Shown: positions 47,879-58,121 of the stretch, in pieces
How the letters are laid out: the number at the start of each line of letters is the position of its first letter
Numbering within the stretch: position 1 is the stretch's first letter
Assembly (NCBI GenBank): GCA_003669585.1
Contig: QWOQ01000005.1
Span: forward strand, 714,502 to 778,501
Direction: 5' to 3'
Length of the DNA: 64,000 nt
DNA from: Planctomycetota bacterium
GTDB lineage: Bacteria; Planctomycetota; Planctomycetia; Pirellulales; UBA1268
The notes under the pieces: model-generated
The model's input: the letters and a program-made list of their open reading frames with translations, nothing else
Told to the model about the DNA's origin: nothing
Database searches by the model: none
Program-made: the position numbers and the translations under genes

Positions 47879-48508
47879 TCAACGAGGCGGATGGGTTTGT
47901 CGGTAAATAGCCTCGAGAGCCTCCTGAACATCCCGGTATTTTTTCTTTCCTTCACGAAGAGAATCGACAAGTCGACGGGCATCGGTATCGGAGTGGCCAA
48001 GGGTTCGTAGCACATCGATGGTCTCTGAGAGTGCATCCCCGGCAGTCGACATTGCTCCCGGCAACTCCCGTGCCACCAACAGTGCAAACTTTGGCATTCT
48101 GCGACGAAGCTTCGCCACCATGCGTTCTGCGGTGGCTGGACCAATGCCAGGAAGCGTCGAAAGCAACTTCGTATCCTGTTCCTCAATGGCTGTCGCAATC
48201 TCTCCAACGGCACGCACCATTGCACGCAATGCTTTTCGCACTCCGACTCCATCCACCTCGCAGATCAGATCGAAAAATTCTCGCTCAACTTCGCTGGAAA
48301 ATCCCACCATTCTTGGCACGAGGTTACCCCGTCCCGGCGTGCCTTCAAGAAACTCGAGCGTATGAAGCGTCACAGTCTGCCCAACGCGTCCTTGCAACTC
48401 GCGACGCACCAGCTCTGGCACGAGCACTTCATGCACTACAGGACCGACTCCCAGTTCTATAAACATGATGTCCACGGCGAGTAATTCGCCCTGCACTCGC
48501 TTGATCAT
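47879..48508 (-). CDS. ruvA: Holliday junction branch migration complex subunit RuvA
   Basis: A 209-residue RuvA. An N-terminal OB-fold is followed by two helix-hairpin-helix motifs (the second is [20 protein letters not shown]) and a C-terminal RuvB-binding three-helix domain ([19 protein letters not shown]). It holds the four-way junction for RuvB. It lies 10 nt after ruvC, giving the order ruvC-ruvA-ruvB. Confidence 0.95.
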   Translation of the reverse strand: MIKRVQGELLAVDIMFIELGVGPVVHEVLVPELVRRELQGRVGQTVTLHTLEFLEGTPGRGNLVPRMVGFSSEVEREFFDLICEVDGVGVRKALRAMVRAVGEIATAIEEQDTKLLSTLPGIGPATAERMVAKLRRRMPKFALLVARELPGAMSTAGDALSETIDVLRTLGHSDTDARRLVDSLREGKKKYRDVQEALEAIYRQTHPPR

Positions 48509-48518
48509 GGCTGCGTTC

Positions 48519-49055
48519 CTAGGCCGAATTTCTCGGCGCCTTGTCGTTTGTCATCGTATTGCAAAGGCGAATGCGCATATGATAATCGGCAATCGCAACT
48601 GCCAACGCATCAGCGGCGTCTGCCGGTTTTGGAATGTGCGGCAAGCTGAGTTCTCTCTGAATCGCTGCCTGCATTTGCTCTTTTCCAGCCCGTCCACTTC
48701 CAGTGAGCATTCGCTTGACCCGCGTAGGCGGATAGTGATGGACCGAAACGTCAGCGAGTGCCGCCGCCAGACAAATAACTCCTCGAGCATGTCCCATCAA
48801 GACCGCCGTGCGGGGAAATTGCGCATGCACAAAAAGATCTTCCACGGCAACCGCTGAGGGCTTGAACGTTTCAAGAACTTCACGAACACCCGCGTAAATA
48901 AACGCTAAACGAGATTCGAGCGAGACTCCTCGCGATCGCACCGTTCCCGCCTCGATCAATGAAAGTTTCCCTCGAGTCACAACAATGACGCCGTATCCGG
49001 TGACATTGAGTCCGGGATCAAATCCAATTATTCGAAGAGCATCCGAGCCAATCAT
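48519..49055 (-). CDS. ruvC: Crossover junction endodeoxyribonuclease RuvC
   Basis: A 178-residue RNase H-fold resolvase. Catalytic acids are visible: Asp13 in IGFDPGLNVTGYG, Glu72 in AVEDLF and the acidic pair in ADAADALAVAI. ATG 49055 gives the usual N-terminus; the longer open frame to 49148 runs into the tRNA gene. It cuts Holliday junctions bound by RuvAB. Confidence 0.95.
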   Translation of the reverse strand: MIGSDALRIIGFDPGLNVTGYGVIVVTRGKLSLIEAGTVRSRGVSLESRLAFIYAGVREVLETFKPSAVAVEDLFVHAQFPRTAVLMGHARGVICLAAALADVSVHHYPPTRVKRMLTGSGRAGKEQMQAAIQRELSLPHIPKPADAADALAVAIADYHMRIRLCNTMTNDKAPRNSA

Positions 49056-49121
49056 GCGGCCTAGAGTAACGGTCTGCTTGTCAAATCCCCAACGGCAAGA
49101 TTTTCCGAGATTCCAAGCCAA

Positions 49122-49195
<74 letters not shown>

Positions 49196-49508
49196 GCACA
49201 AAGCAGTTTTTTCTTTTCTGACTCGCTCCTGAACAACACAATGCCTCTGGTATTGAATTTCTTCTAACTGCGTTGCTCTAGAAACTTAGACTATGTTCAC
49301 GAAAATCATCATAACGTCCAGTGCATGTTGCGGTCCAAGCCGATCTGTCGACAACACACGCAGCGTTCATCTCGAAAAATGCCTTGAACCTCATCCCAGT
49401 CTTCGCCTTCCTGAGCTATGATCCTTGAGAGTCATGCGATGCTTCGTGTGACTCTCAAGACGAGAGAATCGCCTGCCGGCACACACCGACCGAACGAACG
49501 TTTAACCA
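49196..49508. other. 313-nt gap between tRNA-Arg and msrA
   Basis: Divergent intergenic region with no gene. It must hold the tRNA promoter and the msrA promoter. It contains a strong 36-nt hairpin (49424-49459, listed separately) and a TATGAT box at 49417-49422, without a clear -35. Confidence 0.5.
49424..49459. promoter_or_regulatory. 36-nt near-perfect palindrome / hairpin upstream of msrA
   Basis: CTTGAGAGTCA (49424-49434) and TGACTCTCAAG (49449-49459) are perfect reverse complements. As RNA the pairing continues through two G-U and three Watson-Crick pairs to a 4-nt loop, making a 16-bp stem. No T-run follows on either strand, so it is not a simple terminator. It lies 49 nt before the msrA ATG, just after a TATGAT box. 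It could be an operator or a leader structure. Confidence 0.5.
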
Positions 49509-49997
49509 ATGACCAATACACCATCAGATTCCACCGCCGTATGCTTGGCAACATTTGCCGCAGGATGCTTTTGGGGCGTTGAATCAATATTTACTCAAGC
49601 CAAGGGCGTCATTCGTACCCGCGTTGGATACTGTGGAGGCGATCTGGATGCTCCTGCCTACGAACAGGTTTGCACAGGTCGCACAGGTCATGCCGAGGCT
49701 GTGGAAGTTGAGTTTGATTCTGCGTCGATCTCCTACCGCGCACTCGTTGAACTCTTTTTTGAGCTTCATGATCCAACGCAACTCAATCGTCAGGGCCCGG
49801 ACGTCGGTTCTCAGTATCGCTCGGCAATCTTTACCCACAATGAAGAGCAACGCTTGATTGCTATCGAGGTAACGCAGGCCCGAGATACTTCGGGACAACT
49901 ACAGAATCCAATTTGTACGCGCATCGAACAGGCTTCACGATTCTGGCCTGCAGAGGATTACCACCAGCAGTATTGTGCAAAGCGTGGCATGACTTGA
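49509..49997 (+). CDS. msrA: Peptide methionine-(S)-S-oxide reductase
   Basis: A 162-residue MsrA repairing oxidised methionine. Catalytic Cys20 in [10 protein letters not shown], and the family motifs [19 protein letters not shown] and [10 protein letters not shown] recycling Cys is present near the C-terminus ([11 protein letters not shown]). No ribosome site is evident before ATG 49509. It is convergent with the Aas-like gene, 30 nt away. Confidence 0.96.
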   Translation: MTNTPSDSTAVCLATFAAGCFWGVESIFTQAKGVIRTRVGYCGGDLDAPAYEQVCTGRTGHAEAVEVEFDSASISYRALVELFFELHDPTQLNRQGPDVGSQYRSAIFTHNEEQRLIAIEVTQARDTSGQLQNPICTRIEQASRFWPAEDYHQQYCAKRGMT

Positions 49998-50027
49998 GTG
50001 TCATACAAGTTTTTAACATCGCTTCGG

Positions 50028-52949
50028 TCACTTTGTGTCACACACGAGAAACCCGTCGTCGTCGATGGTGAGTGCTGCCGGCAAAGAACTGCTTCCGAGT
50101 CTCGCATCTACTTCCGCATTCGATTCCCTACTGCGACAAACCGCACCGTGGACGATTGTTGCACCAACGATAACGCCGCGAGAGATTCCTTCATGAGAAC
50201 GATTGCCTTGGATGAATGGCGTCATGCCAAGCTCAGATCTCACGAACACGTCGGGCCAAATCACAACGCCGTTGATCACTCGGCCGAAAGTCCCTTTTTT
50301 ACGAGTCACTTCGTGAGAAGCCACCGAACGATTTTCTGGGACGTTCATCGACACCAGTCCGCCCGCCTCCCGGGGTGAAAATGCCACAATCGGTTCGAGA
50401 CCCCATGCGAGTTTGATGTCTCTGGCAGTTTCCTCCGCATGCTCGAGCTCTTCCGGGGTTTCAATTGCCAGAACAATGACTTCCAGCGAGAGTCCTTCAA
50501 AGGGTTCATCTTTTGCCGAAAGGAGTTGCTCCGAATGCCCAATCCATACCGTCGAACGATTTTTTCGAAGAATCTCCATCAAAAGTGGACCGGTCATCTG
50601 CGAATCAACCACAACCGATTCATACCCCGTCACGCAGCCAATCCACAGAGAAAGCGAGACATACATCGGGTGATCCGAATGCAACGATGAAAGCAAACGA
50701 TCCGTACGCCGTAACATCGTGCAAGCGTCGAAGGCTTCAATGGATGCAAGAATGGCTCGAGAACAAACGCGTCCTTCGGGCGAATGAGCACGTGAGCCAA
50801 ACGACGCAAACGTTTTTCCGATTCGCAATTCCATCTGGGATTGCGAATGCTCTTTTGAAGAGTCACTCTGCGTCCAATTTGTTTTCATAGCTCGGGTAAT
50901 CTGCCGAGACGTGATCGGTGTGCCTTTCGCATCAAACGCCACAACGCGACCGGAACGCTGAAGCCATCGATTCAGCCGAGAAAAAACTGCACTCGATTCA
51001 TCCATTCGTCTCGCAACAGCACCAGCAGCCACCTCCTGCAGCGCCAGGCGAGCCACAGCCGCGGGCGTTCCCTGCGGAAGCGCAGGACCATAGGTGAGCG
51101 TCAAGGGACGACGAAAGCCTTTCGGCCATTTCGTAAAACAGCGACCTTCTGAAAAGCTCAGCACGCTGCCCCACATGCCATCAATACTCAGTGGCACCAT
51201 CTGCGCCGGACAACGATCTGCAATCCATTGAATTCCGCGCTTAAAACCAAGAATCTGACCTGTTCTCGAAATGCCCCCTTCGGGGAAAATTCCGACCACT
51301 TCTCCTCCCTTTAGAGTTGCTTGAATCGCGTCAAGCGCTCTGCCAATCGATTTTGGTTTTGGATCAAATAAAATAAACCGCCACTGTTTGGCAAGCATCT
51401 GCAGAAATCGGCCCTGCACGTTCGGACCAAAGGCCACCATGCACATTGGTCGTGGACTTGAAAGGATGACGATAAAACCATCCAGCCACGAAAGATGATT
51501 CGATGTGACGATGACCGGCCCCTCCTTGGGAACGTTGTGCGCACCTTCGATACGAAATCGGTAAAAGCCGTTTGCAATCGCCGACACAAACAGTCGCAGC
51601 GTCTCTCGTGGAATCATGAAGATCGCCGTACCGCCTGCAAGCAGCGATGCTACGGCAAACAACCCACACACGCTTTTCGCACAAAACAGCGGAGCATCTG
51701 AGATCAGTGACGACCGCAGACCTCCGTACACAAGCGACGAACCAAACATGCCCGTAAACACTAAGAGATTCGTTGCCGCGAGGATGGCACCCCGTTTTTC
51801 AGGTGGGCTCTTCTGTTGAAGATACGCCTCCAGTGGCACATCAAAAAGTCCAGCGCCACATCCTGTTCCAAACAACCAGAACATCGACCAAACCCATCCC
51901 ACATTCGGAAGTCCATCGATCGTGAAAAACTGACTTGGTCCAAAGAATAAAAAGGTCTGAGAAATACCAATTATCATTGCGCCTGCCGGCACCAATCCAA
52001 GATCAATTCCTTCACCTGAAATACTTCCCGCGAGAAGACTTCCCACACCAATTCCAGCCACAAGCGCTACGAGCATGGGAACGATTTGCGATTGAGTTGT
52101 CGCGCCCCCCTCTGTGGCAAGTTGATCGATGTTCAACTGCACAACACTTGCCAGCCCCCAAAAGAAAACAATGCCGAGAGCGACGCTGCGCAGATCGACT
52201 CGGCTAAAAAGTTCTTGCAAATCCTTCCACGTGCGTTGAAATGCGTTCCAAGGCTTTCTCAATCCTGGATCCGCCGCAGGATGATGATCCAGAAGAAACG
52301 CTGTACCGAGTCCCGTCAAAGAAGTTCCTAGAAGGAGTGCGGTTGTTGCGAGGACCCCCCGATCCCTCCACCAATCGGTGCTCGAAGCAAACAGTGGCGA
52401 AATGTCAGCCAGCCAACCACCAAGCGCCATGCCGATGAGCGTGGCCGCAAGAGTGACCACGGAGAACAGACCGTTGGCCTTTGCAAGGAAGTGTGTCGGT
52501 GCAACCTCCGGAATTGAGCCTACAAGAGAAGGTGACAGGATCGCTGCCTGCGCACCAATCACCATGACTGTCATGAGGAGCAACCAGAGCCCCACCGGAA
52601 GCGATGCAATTTCACCACCATTTTTGACTCCCATCGCGATCACAATCGCAGCGGCAGCCACAATGGCAACCTCTGCGCATTTACACCAAATGATGACTTT
52701 TCGTTTGGGATATCTATCCGCAAGGTGACCAGCAAGCCATGCGAGAAAAATGAATGGAAATACAAAGCCTGCAGTTCCCACGGTTAATACTAGTGCAACG
52801 AGAGACTCATCAACGGCCCGCTTGCCGAGGCCGATGGCCAGCCATCGTAAAAGATTATCTGTCACCACCGTGAGCAGCCTTACGACAAGCAGCGCCGTCA
52901 GACCGTGGATCAATGTCGAGCTTAAAACTTTTTCTGATTTTCGATCCAC
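50028..52949 (-). CDS. MFS transporter / PlsC acyltransferase / degenerate adenylation domain fusion (Aas-LplT-like)
   Basis: 973 residues in three parts. 1-445: major facilitator transporter with about 12 helices (LVVRLLTVVTDNLLRW, LAGHLADRYPKRKVIIW), like the lysophospholipid flippase LplT. About 455-645: PlsC acyltransferase with NHLSWLD (Asn484, His485, Asp490) and FPEGGISRTGQ. About 680-973: remnant of an acyl-ACP synthetase; MYVSLSLWIGCVTGYESVV and LRKNRSTVWIGHSEQLL align with the AMP-binding core, but the P-loop (TSGSTGEPKG in the family) reads ASFGSRAHSPEGR and the protein ends before the C-terminal lid with its catalytic Lys. Full-length fusions of this kind are about 1130-1150 residues. 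Expected role: lysophospholipid uptake and re-acylation in the inner membrane, perhaps without its own acyl activation. Confidence 0.88.
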   Translation of the reverse strand: MDRKSEKVLSSTLIHGLTALLVVRLLTVVTDNLLRWLAIGLGKRAVDESLVALVLTVGTAGFVFPFIFLAWLAGHLADRYPKRKVIIWCKCAEVAIVAAAAIVIAMGVKNGGEIASLPVGLWLLLMTVMVIGAQAAILSPSLVGSIPEVAPTHFLAKANGLFSVVTLAATLIGMALGGWLADISPLFASSTDWWRDRGVLATTALLLGTSLTGLGTAFLLDHHPAADPGLRKPWNAFQRTWKDLQELFSRVDLRSVALGIVFFWGLASVVQLNIDQLATEGGATTQSQIVPMLVALVAGIGVGSLLAGSISGEGIDLGLVPAGAMIIGISQTFLFFGPSQFFTIDGLPNVGWVWSMFWLFGTGCGAGLFDVPLEAYLQQKSPPEKRGAILAATNLLVFTGMFGSSLVYGGLRSSLISDAPLFCAKSVCGLFAVASLLAGGTAIFMIPRETLRLFVSAIANGFYRFRIEGAHNVPKEGPVIVTSNHLSWLDGFIVILSSPRPMCMVAFGPNVQGRFLQMLAKQWRFILFDPKPKSIGRALDAIQATLKGGEVVGIFPEGGISRTGQILGFKRGIQWIADRCPAQMVPLSIDGMWGSVLSFSEGRCFTKWPKGFRRPLTLTYGPALPQGTPAAVARLALQEVAAGAVARRMDESSAVFSRLNRWLQRSGRVVAFDAKGTPITSRQITRAMKTNWTQSDSSKEHSQSQMELRIGKTFASFGSRAHSPEGRVCSRAILASIEAFDACTMLRRTDRLLSSLHSDHPMYVSLSLWIGCVTGYESVVVDSQMTGPLLMEILRKNRSTVWIGHSEQLLSAKDEPFEGLSLEVIVLAIETPEELEHAEETARDIKLAWGLEPIVAFSPREAGGLVSMNVPENRSVASHEVTRKKGTFGRVINGVVIWPDVFVRSELGMTPFIQGNRSHEGISRGVIVGATIVHGAVCRSRESNAEVDARLGSSSLPAALTIDDDGFLVCDTK

Positions 52950-53260
52950 AAGCAGTACCTCTCAGGAACAATGTCGTGCTGAGATATTTCTGAGCACATC
53001 CAAGTAATCAATTCCGTTTTCAGTTTGGTTTTTCAACTTTTGCAGGCCACGTCGTCAACGCCGCGTCTAGAATTGTCTCGGTGGAAGTCATGGGGCGGCT
53101 GTTGGTCTCATTTTCCGATCACTTTCTGCCTACTTGCAGTTGGTCGATACTCAATTATTTTCATGGCGTATTCTTCTCCGCTTGAACAGCTTGCCGTTCT
53201 TATAACACTGGCTCATACTGACTTTGTCTACAGCACACTCTCCTGAGGCTTATCAGGTTT
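52950..53260. other. 311-nt divergent region between the Aas-like gene and the DUF1549/DUF1553 gene
   Basis: No gene supported. It should hold both promoters. A TATAAC box near 53200 on the plus strand has TTGAAC only 13 nt upstream, too close for a standard sigma-70 site, so I do not call it. Confidence 0.5.
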
Positions 53261-56200
53261 ATGATTGACGACTGCACTCACGCAAAAATACACACTGAGC
53301 GTTTTTTCGGTCTCAAAAGTTCGGGGCTACAAACTCGCTCTCGGTGGCCACGCTTTCTGTCACGGGGATTTCAATTACTCGCAGGGACGATCGGAGTGCT
53401 GGTGCTCCAGAGCGGGATTCTGGCTGAAACGAAGCCCGATGAGTCTGTGGGAATCAATCTCTTTCAGCAGCACCTTCGTGAGATTCTCTCCCATCGCTGT
53501 CTTTCTTGTCATGGCGGAGACTCAAAAGAAAGTGATTTCGATCTTTCAACTCGCGAGAGCTTACTTCTCGGCGGAACTCGTGGACCGGCAATTGTGCCAG
53601 GCGATGCTACAGCAAGTCTTCTCTACAAACTTGCAGCCCGTCTCGAGGAACCCCACATGCCGGAGGAAGGAGAAGCTTTGTCCGTTGAAGAACTCCGCTG
53701 GCTTGCCACATGGATTGATGCTGGATCCCCATTCGATAAGCCTCTTCTCGATCCAGATGCAGATCGAGGCCCTTGGACTCTTCGCAAAGCGGTCCCTGAA
53801 GCAAACTCTTGGTGGTCGTTTCAACCGCTCACAAATCCATCGATTCCTGCACCGCTGGACCCTCTGCATTGGTGTCGCAATCCAATCGACCATTTTATTC
53901 TCGAATTGCTCACGCGCTCTGGCCTCGCTCCCTCGCAGGAAGCTGCTCCGCATATTCTTCTCCGTCGCAGCACGCTGGACCTTACAGGGCTTCCACCGAG
54001 TCTCCAAGAAGTTTCGGCCTTGAATGCCAATTCAACCGATCTTGTATTTGAACGCTGGGTGGATTCATTGCTCGAGCGTCCCGGATATGGAGAGCGTTGG
54101 GCAAGACACTGGCTCGACCTTTCACGATTTGCAGAAAGTCATGGCTACGAACAGGACTATGACCGACCTCACGCATTTCATTACCGCGATTTTGTCATTC
54201 GCGCGTTCAATGATGATCTGCCGTTCAATACTTTTGTGCAGTGGCAACTTGCGGGAGATGAACTCGCTCCCGAGAACGTTGAGGCGATGAAGGCAACCGG
54301 TTTTCTCGCTGCTGGTGCTTTTCCGACTCAGTTGACTGAGAAGGAGTTCGAATCAGCACGTTACAATGAACTTGACGACATGCTTTCGACCGTTGGAACG
54401 TCGATGCTTGGAATCACTATCGGCTGTGCTCGTTGCCACGATCACAAGTTTGATCCGATTCCTCAGGCAGACTACTACACAATGCTTTCGACGTTCACGT
54501 CAACCATTCGCTCGAACGTCGACATGCAGGTCAACTCCAAGAGTCATGCCGAAGCGATGGTGGCATGGCAGACAAAAGTCGACGCGGCACAATCGCGTCT
54601 TACGGCATACGAGTCGAATGAATTACCGATTCGAGCGAAAGCCTTTTTTTCCTCCGCAGCCCCTCTCTCTGACAGCGTTTCAGAGCCTGTCTGGCAGATT
54701 CCCGAAATTGTTTCTGCAACGAGTCACGCTCAAGCCACACTCACTCCACTTTCCGATGGCTCGCTTTTGGCTGGGGGCACGCTTGCTGACAAGGATTCCT
54801 ACACAATTGTCGTCGATTCGCCGCTAGAGTCGATCGCCGGTATCCGTCTGGAGGCAATGAGCGATCCGTCGCTGCCGCGAGGTGGTCCGGGACGCGTTGC
54901 TCATGGGAATTTTGCGCTTTCAACAATCTCGGTTTCAGCGCAGAGCCTTGCTGAGATTCAGAAAGTGACCGCCTTGGGTGCTTCAGCGGTGTCGTCATCA
55001 GTGCTTGAGCTCATCCATCCTCGGGCCGATTTTTCGCAGTCTCCAGAACTCGATATCGCGATGGCTCTCGACAACAACGCCACGTCCGCATGGGCGATCG
55101 ATCCGAAGGTAGGCCAAAGCCATGCCGCTGCTTTTGACTGCGAGAAGGTATTCAAAAGCCCTGGTGGCGTTCGACTGACTGTCACGCTCGAATTCAATAA
55201 CAATACACAGCATTCGATTGGAAGACCTCGAATTGCTCTTACTTCAATCAGTAGACAATCGCTCGATGCCCCTTCTGAATTCTCGAGAGATTCTCGCCGC
55301 AAGCTTTTAGCATCGATTGATCCGGTCTCGCGAACAGCAGCAGAACAGTCGGAACTCGAGAGACTCTTCCGGTGGATCGACAAGGATTGGATTGCGATCA
55401 CAACCGCTTTTGCCACGCTTCAGAATTCTCCTCCTGCACCGGAATTGATTAAGGTCCTCGTTGCAAGCGAAAATGTAAAACCGATTCCACACCATGCCGA
55501 CGGCCGAGGCTTTCCCCATTTTTATCCTGAGACTTTTTTCCTTCGACGCGGAGATGCTACGCAGAAACAGGGGGTTGCTCCACAGGCATTTCTGCAGGCG
55601 CTAGTCTCCCATCCCAATGGATCTGCACACTGGCAGCAATCGCCTAAGGAAACCGCTACGAGCGGACGACGAGCAGCAATGGCTCGCTGGCTGACAGATA
55701 CCGAGAGTGGTGCTGGAGTGACCGTGGCCAGAGTGATCGTGAACCGACTGTGGCAACACCATTTTGGCACAGGCTTAGTAGCCACGCCGAGTGATTTTGG
55801 AAAAACCGGAGATCCTCCCTCGCATCCAGAACTGCTCGACTATCTCGCTGGCGAATTGATTCGCGGGGACTGGAAACTCAAGCCCATCCACCGACTCATC
55901 ATGACGAGCGCAACCTACAGGCAGTCCAGCGACATGGACAAAACAAAAAATGCCGTCGATCCTGAAAATCGACTCCTGTGGCGAGCCAATCGTCGACGCC
56001 TTGAAGCAGAAGCTATTCGCGACGTGCTGCTGTCACTTGCAGGAACCCTTGATCCATCACTCTACGGATCGGCCGGAATGAATGACGCAAGCTCTCGTCG
56101 AAGCATTTATCTGATGATAAAGCGCAGTCGTCTCTCTCCATTTTTACGGACTTTTGATAGTCCGGATGGAATTTCCGGCATTGCCAGACGATCTCTCACA

Positions 56201-56488
56201 ACAACCGCTCCACAGGCACTGACGATTATGAATTCCACGACCGTACGCTCATGGGCCGAACGGTTTGCCACTCGAATTGAAGCGGCTGGTGGCGACCCTC
56301 TTCTTTCTGCCTATCGTATTGCAGTCTCAAGGCCTCCATCGCAGGCGGAGTTTCGCGATGCTCAATTATTTCTTGACCTTCAACAAGCAACCTACTTGGC
56401 CGCTGGACATGCGGATGCAGCTCATCAAGCCCTGTCTGATTTTTCCCAAGTGCTGATGGGACTCAACGAAACGCTGTCCATCGAATAA
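53261..56488 (+). CDS. Planctomycete cytochrome-type DUF1549/DUF1553 protein
   Basis: A 1075-residue exported protein (hydrophobic segment about 36-52). Order: PSCyt1-type haem domain with CLSCHGG (Cys80), DUF1549 (HWCRNPIDHFILELL and RSTLDLTGLPPS...YGERWARHWLDLSRFAES), a long central insert with a beta-sandwich-like domain, and C-terminal DUF1553 (VNRLWQHHFGTGLVATPSDF, RRRLEAEAIRDVLL). A second haem-type motif, CARCHDHKFDPI, occurs in DUF1549. Such proteins are abundant in planctomycetes and are paired with DUF1501 proteins, as here; biochemical function is unproven, with links proposed to polysaccharide degradation. Confidence 0.93.
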   Translation: MIDDCTHAKIHTERFFGLKSSGLQTRSRWPRFLSRGFQLLAGTIGVLVLQSGILAETKPDESVGINLFQQHLREILSHRCLSCHGGDSKESDFDLSTRESLLLGGTRGPAIVPGDATASLLYKLAARLEEPHMPEEGEALSVEELRWLATWIDAGSPFDKPLLDPDADRGPWTLRKAVPEANSWWSFQPLTNPSIPAPLDPLHWCRNPIDHFILELLTRSGLAPSQEAAPHILLRRSTLDLTGLPPSLQEVSALNANSTDLVFERWVDSLLERPGYGERWARHWLDLSRFAESHGYEQDYDRPHAFHYRDFVIRAFNDDLPFNTFVQWQLAGDELAPENVEAMKATGFLAAGAFPTQLTEKEFESARYNELDDMLSTVGTSMLGITIGCARCHDHKFDPIPQADYYTMLSTFTSTIRSNVDMQVNSKSHAEAMVAWQTKVDAAQSRLTAYESNELPIRAKAFFSSAAPLSDSVSEPVWQIPEIVSATSHAQATLTPLSDGSLLAGGTLADKDSYTIVVDSPLESIAGIRLEAMSDPSLPRGGPGRVAHGNFALSTISVSAQSLAEIQKVTALGASAVSSSVLELIHPRADFSQSPELDIAMALDNNATSAWAIDPKVGQSHAAAFDCEKVFKSPGGVRLTVTLEFNNNTQHSIGRPRIALTSISRQSLDAPSEFSRDSRRKLLASIDPVSRTAAEQSELERLFRWIDKDWIAITTAFATLQNSPPAPELIKVLVASENVKPIPHHADGRGFPHFYPETFFLRRGDATQKQGVAPQAFLQALVSHPNGSAHWQQSPKETATSGRRAAMARWLTDTESGAGVTVARVIVNRLWQHHFGTGLVATPSDFGKTGDPPSHPELLDYLAGELIRGDWKLKPIHRLIMTSATYRQSSDMDKTKNAVDPENRLLWRANRRRLEAEAIRDVLLSLAGTLDPSLYGSAGMNDASSRRSIYLMIKRSRLSPFLRTFDSPDGISGIARRSLTTTAPQALTIMNSTTVRSWAERFATRIEAAGGDPLLSAYRIAVSRPPSQAEFRDAQLFLDLQQATYLAAGHADAAHQALSDFSQVLMGLNETLSIE

Positions 56489-56633
56489 CTGATTTTCAGG
56501 ACTCTCTGTTCAAATCCAAAAACCGCATCTCTTATTTTTGACACTCTCTATTTTTATGCCGATGTCGTGACACGCAGTTCACGCAACCAACTTTTCAAAT
56601 CAGTCACCGAATGCTTGAAAGGACTTTTTCTCA

Positions 56634-58121
56634 ATGTCCCAGTTGGAACTCGATCCGAACATACTTCCATTTTTCTCAAACACTGCCGCTCGTCGTCCAT
56701 GGTCACGACGAGAGTTGCTCGCGAAAGCCGGAGCCGGCTTCGGCATGCTCGGATTGGCTGACCTCCTTTCAAAAGAGTCTTTCGGTGCGAAGATCGATAT
56801 CTCTGACAATCCACTTGCTCCACGAGTGGCGCACAATCCGCCGCGTGCAAAGAGCGTAATTTGGCTTTTTATCAACGGTGGCCCGAGTCATGTCGACACC
56901 TGGGACTACAAGCCCGAACTTGAAAAACGGGATGGTCAGACGCTTGCGGGCTTTGACAAAAACACCGGTTTTTTTGCCGATGCCGTTGGGGGTTTGATGA
57001 AGAGCCCGTTTGCGTTTGCCCAGCACGGCCAATGTGGTGCATGGGTCTCAAGCCTTTTTCCACACCTCGCACGCCACGTTGACAAAATGGCGTTTATCAA
57101 AAGTTGCTGGACCGATTCAAACAATCATTCTCCGGCGCTTTTGAAAATGAACACCGGCATGGCTCGCGTTGGATTTCCTTGCGTCGGAAGTTGGGTCACC
57201 TATGGACTGGGAAGTGAGAATCGTGATCTTCCCGGCTTTGTTGTCATGTACGACACAAAGGGGAGGGGACTGCCGAAGGGGTATGCCCAAAACTGGTCGG
57301 CTGGATTTCTGCCTGGTGTTTTCCAGGGAACTGGAATCGACACCGCAGGAACGCCCATCGAAAATCTTGCTCGTCGAATGTCAATGTCTGATGTGCAGCA
57401 ACGATTGCAATTTGACCTCGCGGCGCGGCTCAATAGTGAACACCTTACTCGCGTCGGCGACGATCCGGCATTGGCTGCGAGGATTAAAAGCTTTGAGCTT
57501 GCTTATCGGATGCAGATGGCCGCTCCCGAAGCGTTGAACCTCGGGAGCGAGACTGCTGAAACAGCTTCACTCTACGGGCTTGATGATCCAACCTGCGGGC
57601 ACTTTGCAAAGCAGTGCCTGATTGCCAGACGGCTTGTAGAACGAGGCGTTCGATTCGTTCAGATTTATAGTGGCGGAGAGGAAAATCAAAAAAGCTGGGA
57701 CGGTCACTCGGATATTCAGGGAAATCATTCTGGTTTTGCTCTAGAAACTGATCGCCCCATTGCTGCTCTTCTGGAAGACCTTGCGCGACGAGGACTCCTC
57801 GATGAGACGCTCGTGATTTGGGGAGGTGAATTTGGACGACTCCCAGTCGCGCAAAAAGGAGCGGCTCCGGGGCGGGACCATAATCCTCACGCCTTCACAG
57901 TCTGGATGGCCGGTGGCGGCGTGAAGGGGGGCACAAGCCACGGAGCGACCGATGACGTTGGATTCAAATCCGTTGAAAATCGCGTCAGCATCAATGATCT
58001 TCATGCAACCATTCTGCATCTTTTAGGAATGGACCATAAGCAATTCACATTCAATTTTAATGGACGAGACTTTCGACTGACCGACGTTTCTGGCGTTGTT
58101 GTTGACGATATTGTGAGCTGA
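56634..58121 (+). CDS. DUF1501 protein, sulfatase-like fold, Tat-exported
   Basis: A 495-residue protein with a twin-arginine signal (Arg25-Arg26 in WSRRELLAKAGAGFG). The alkaline phosphatase/sulfatase-like fold is suggested by SVIWLFINGGPSHVDTWD, DSNNHSPA, GVRFVQIYSGG, WDGHSD, LVIWGGEFGR and GRDHNPHAFTVWMAGGG. It follows the DUF1549/DUF1553 gene by 145 nt on the same strand, the standard planctomycete pair. AAAGGA precedes the ATG. Substrate unknown. Confidence 0.93.
   Translation: MSQLELDPNILPFFSNTAARRPWSRRELLAKAGAGFGMLGLADLLSKESFGAKIDISDNPLAPRVAHNPPRAKSVIWLFINGGPSHVDTWDYKPELEKRDGQTLAGFDKNTGFFADAVGGLMKSPFAFAQHGQCGAWVSSLFPHLARHVDKMAFIKSCWTDSNNHSPALLKMNTGMARVGFPCVGSWVTYGLGSENRDLPGFVVMYDTKGRGLPKGYAQNWSAGFLPGVFQGTGIDTAGTPIENLARRMSMSDVQQRLQFDLAARLNSEHLTRVGDDPALAARIKSFELAYRMQMAAPEALNLGSETAETASLYGLDDPTCGHFAKQCLIARRLVERGVRFVQIYSGGEENQKSWDGHSDIQGNHSGFALETDRPIAALLEDLARRGLLDETLVIWGGEFGRLPVAQKGAAPGRDHNPHAFTVWMAGGGVKGGTSHGATDDVGFKSVENRVSINDLHATILHLLGMDHKQFTFNFNGRDFRLTDVSGVVVDDIVS

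Noticed and set aside
53182..53206. Promoter for the DUF1549/DUF1553 gene (TTGAAC/TATAAC)
   Set aside because: The spacer is about 13 nt, too short for sigma-70.
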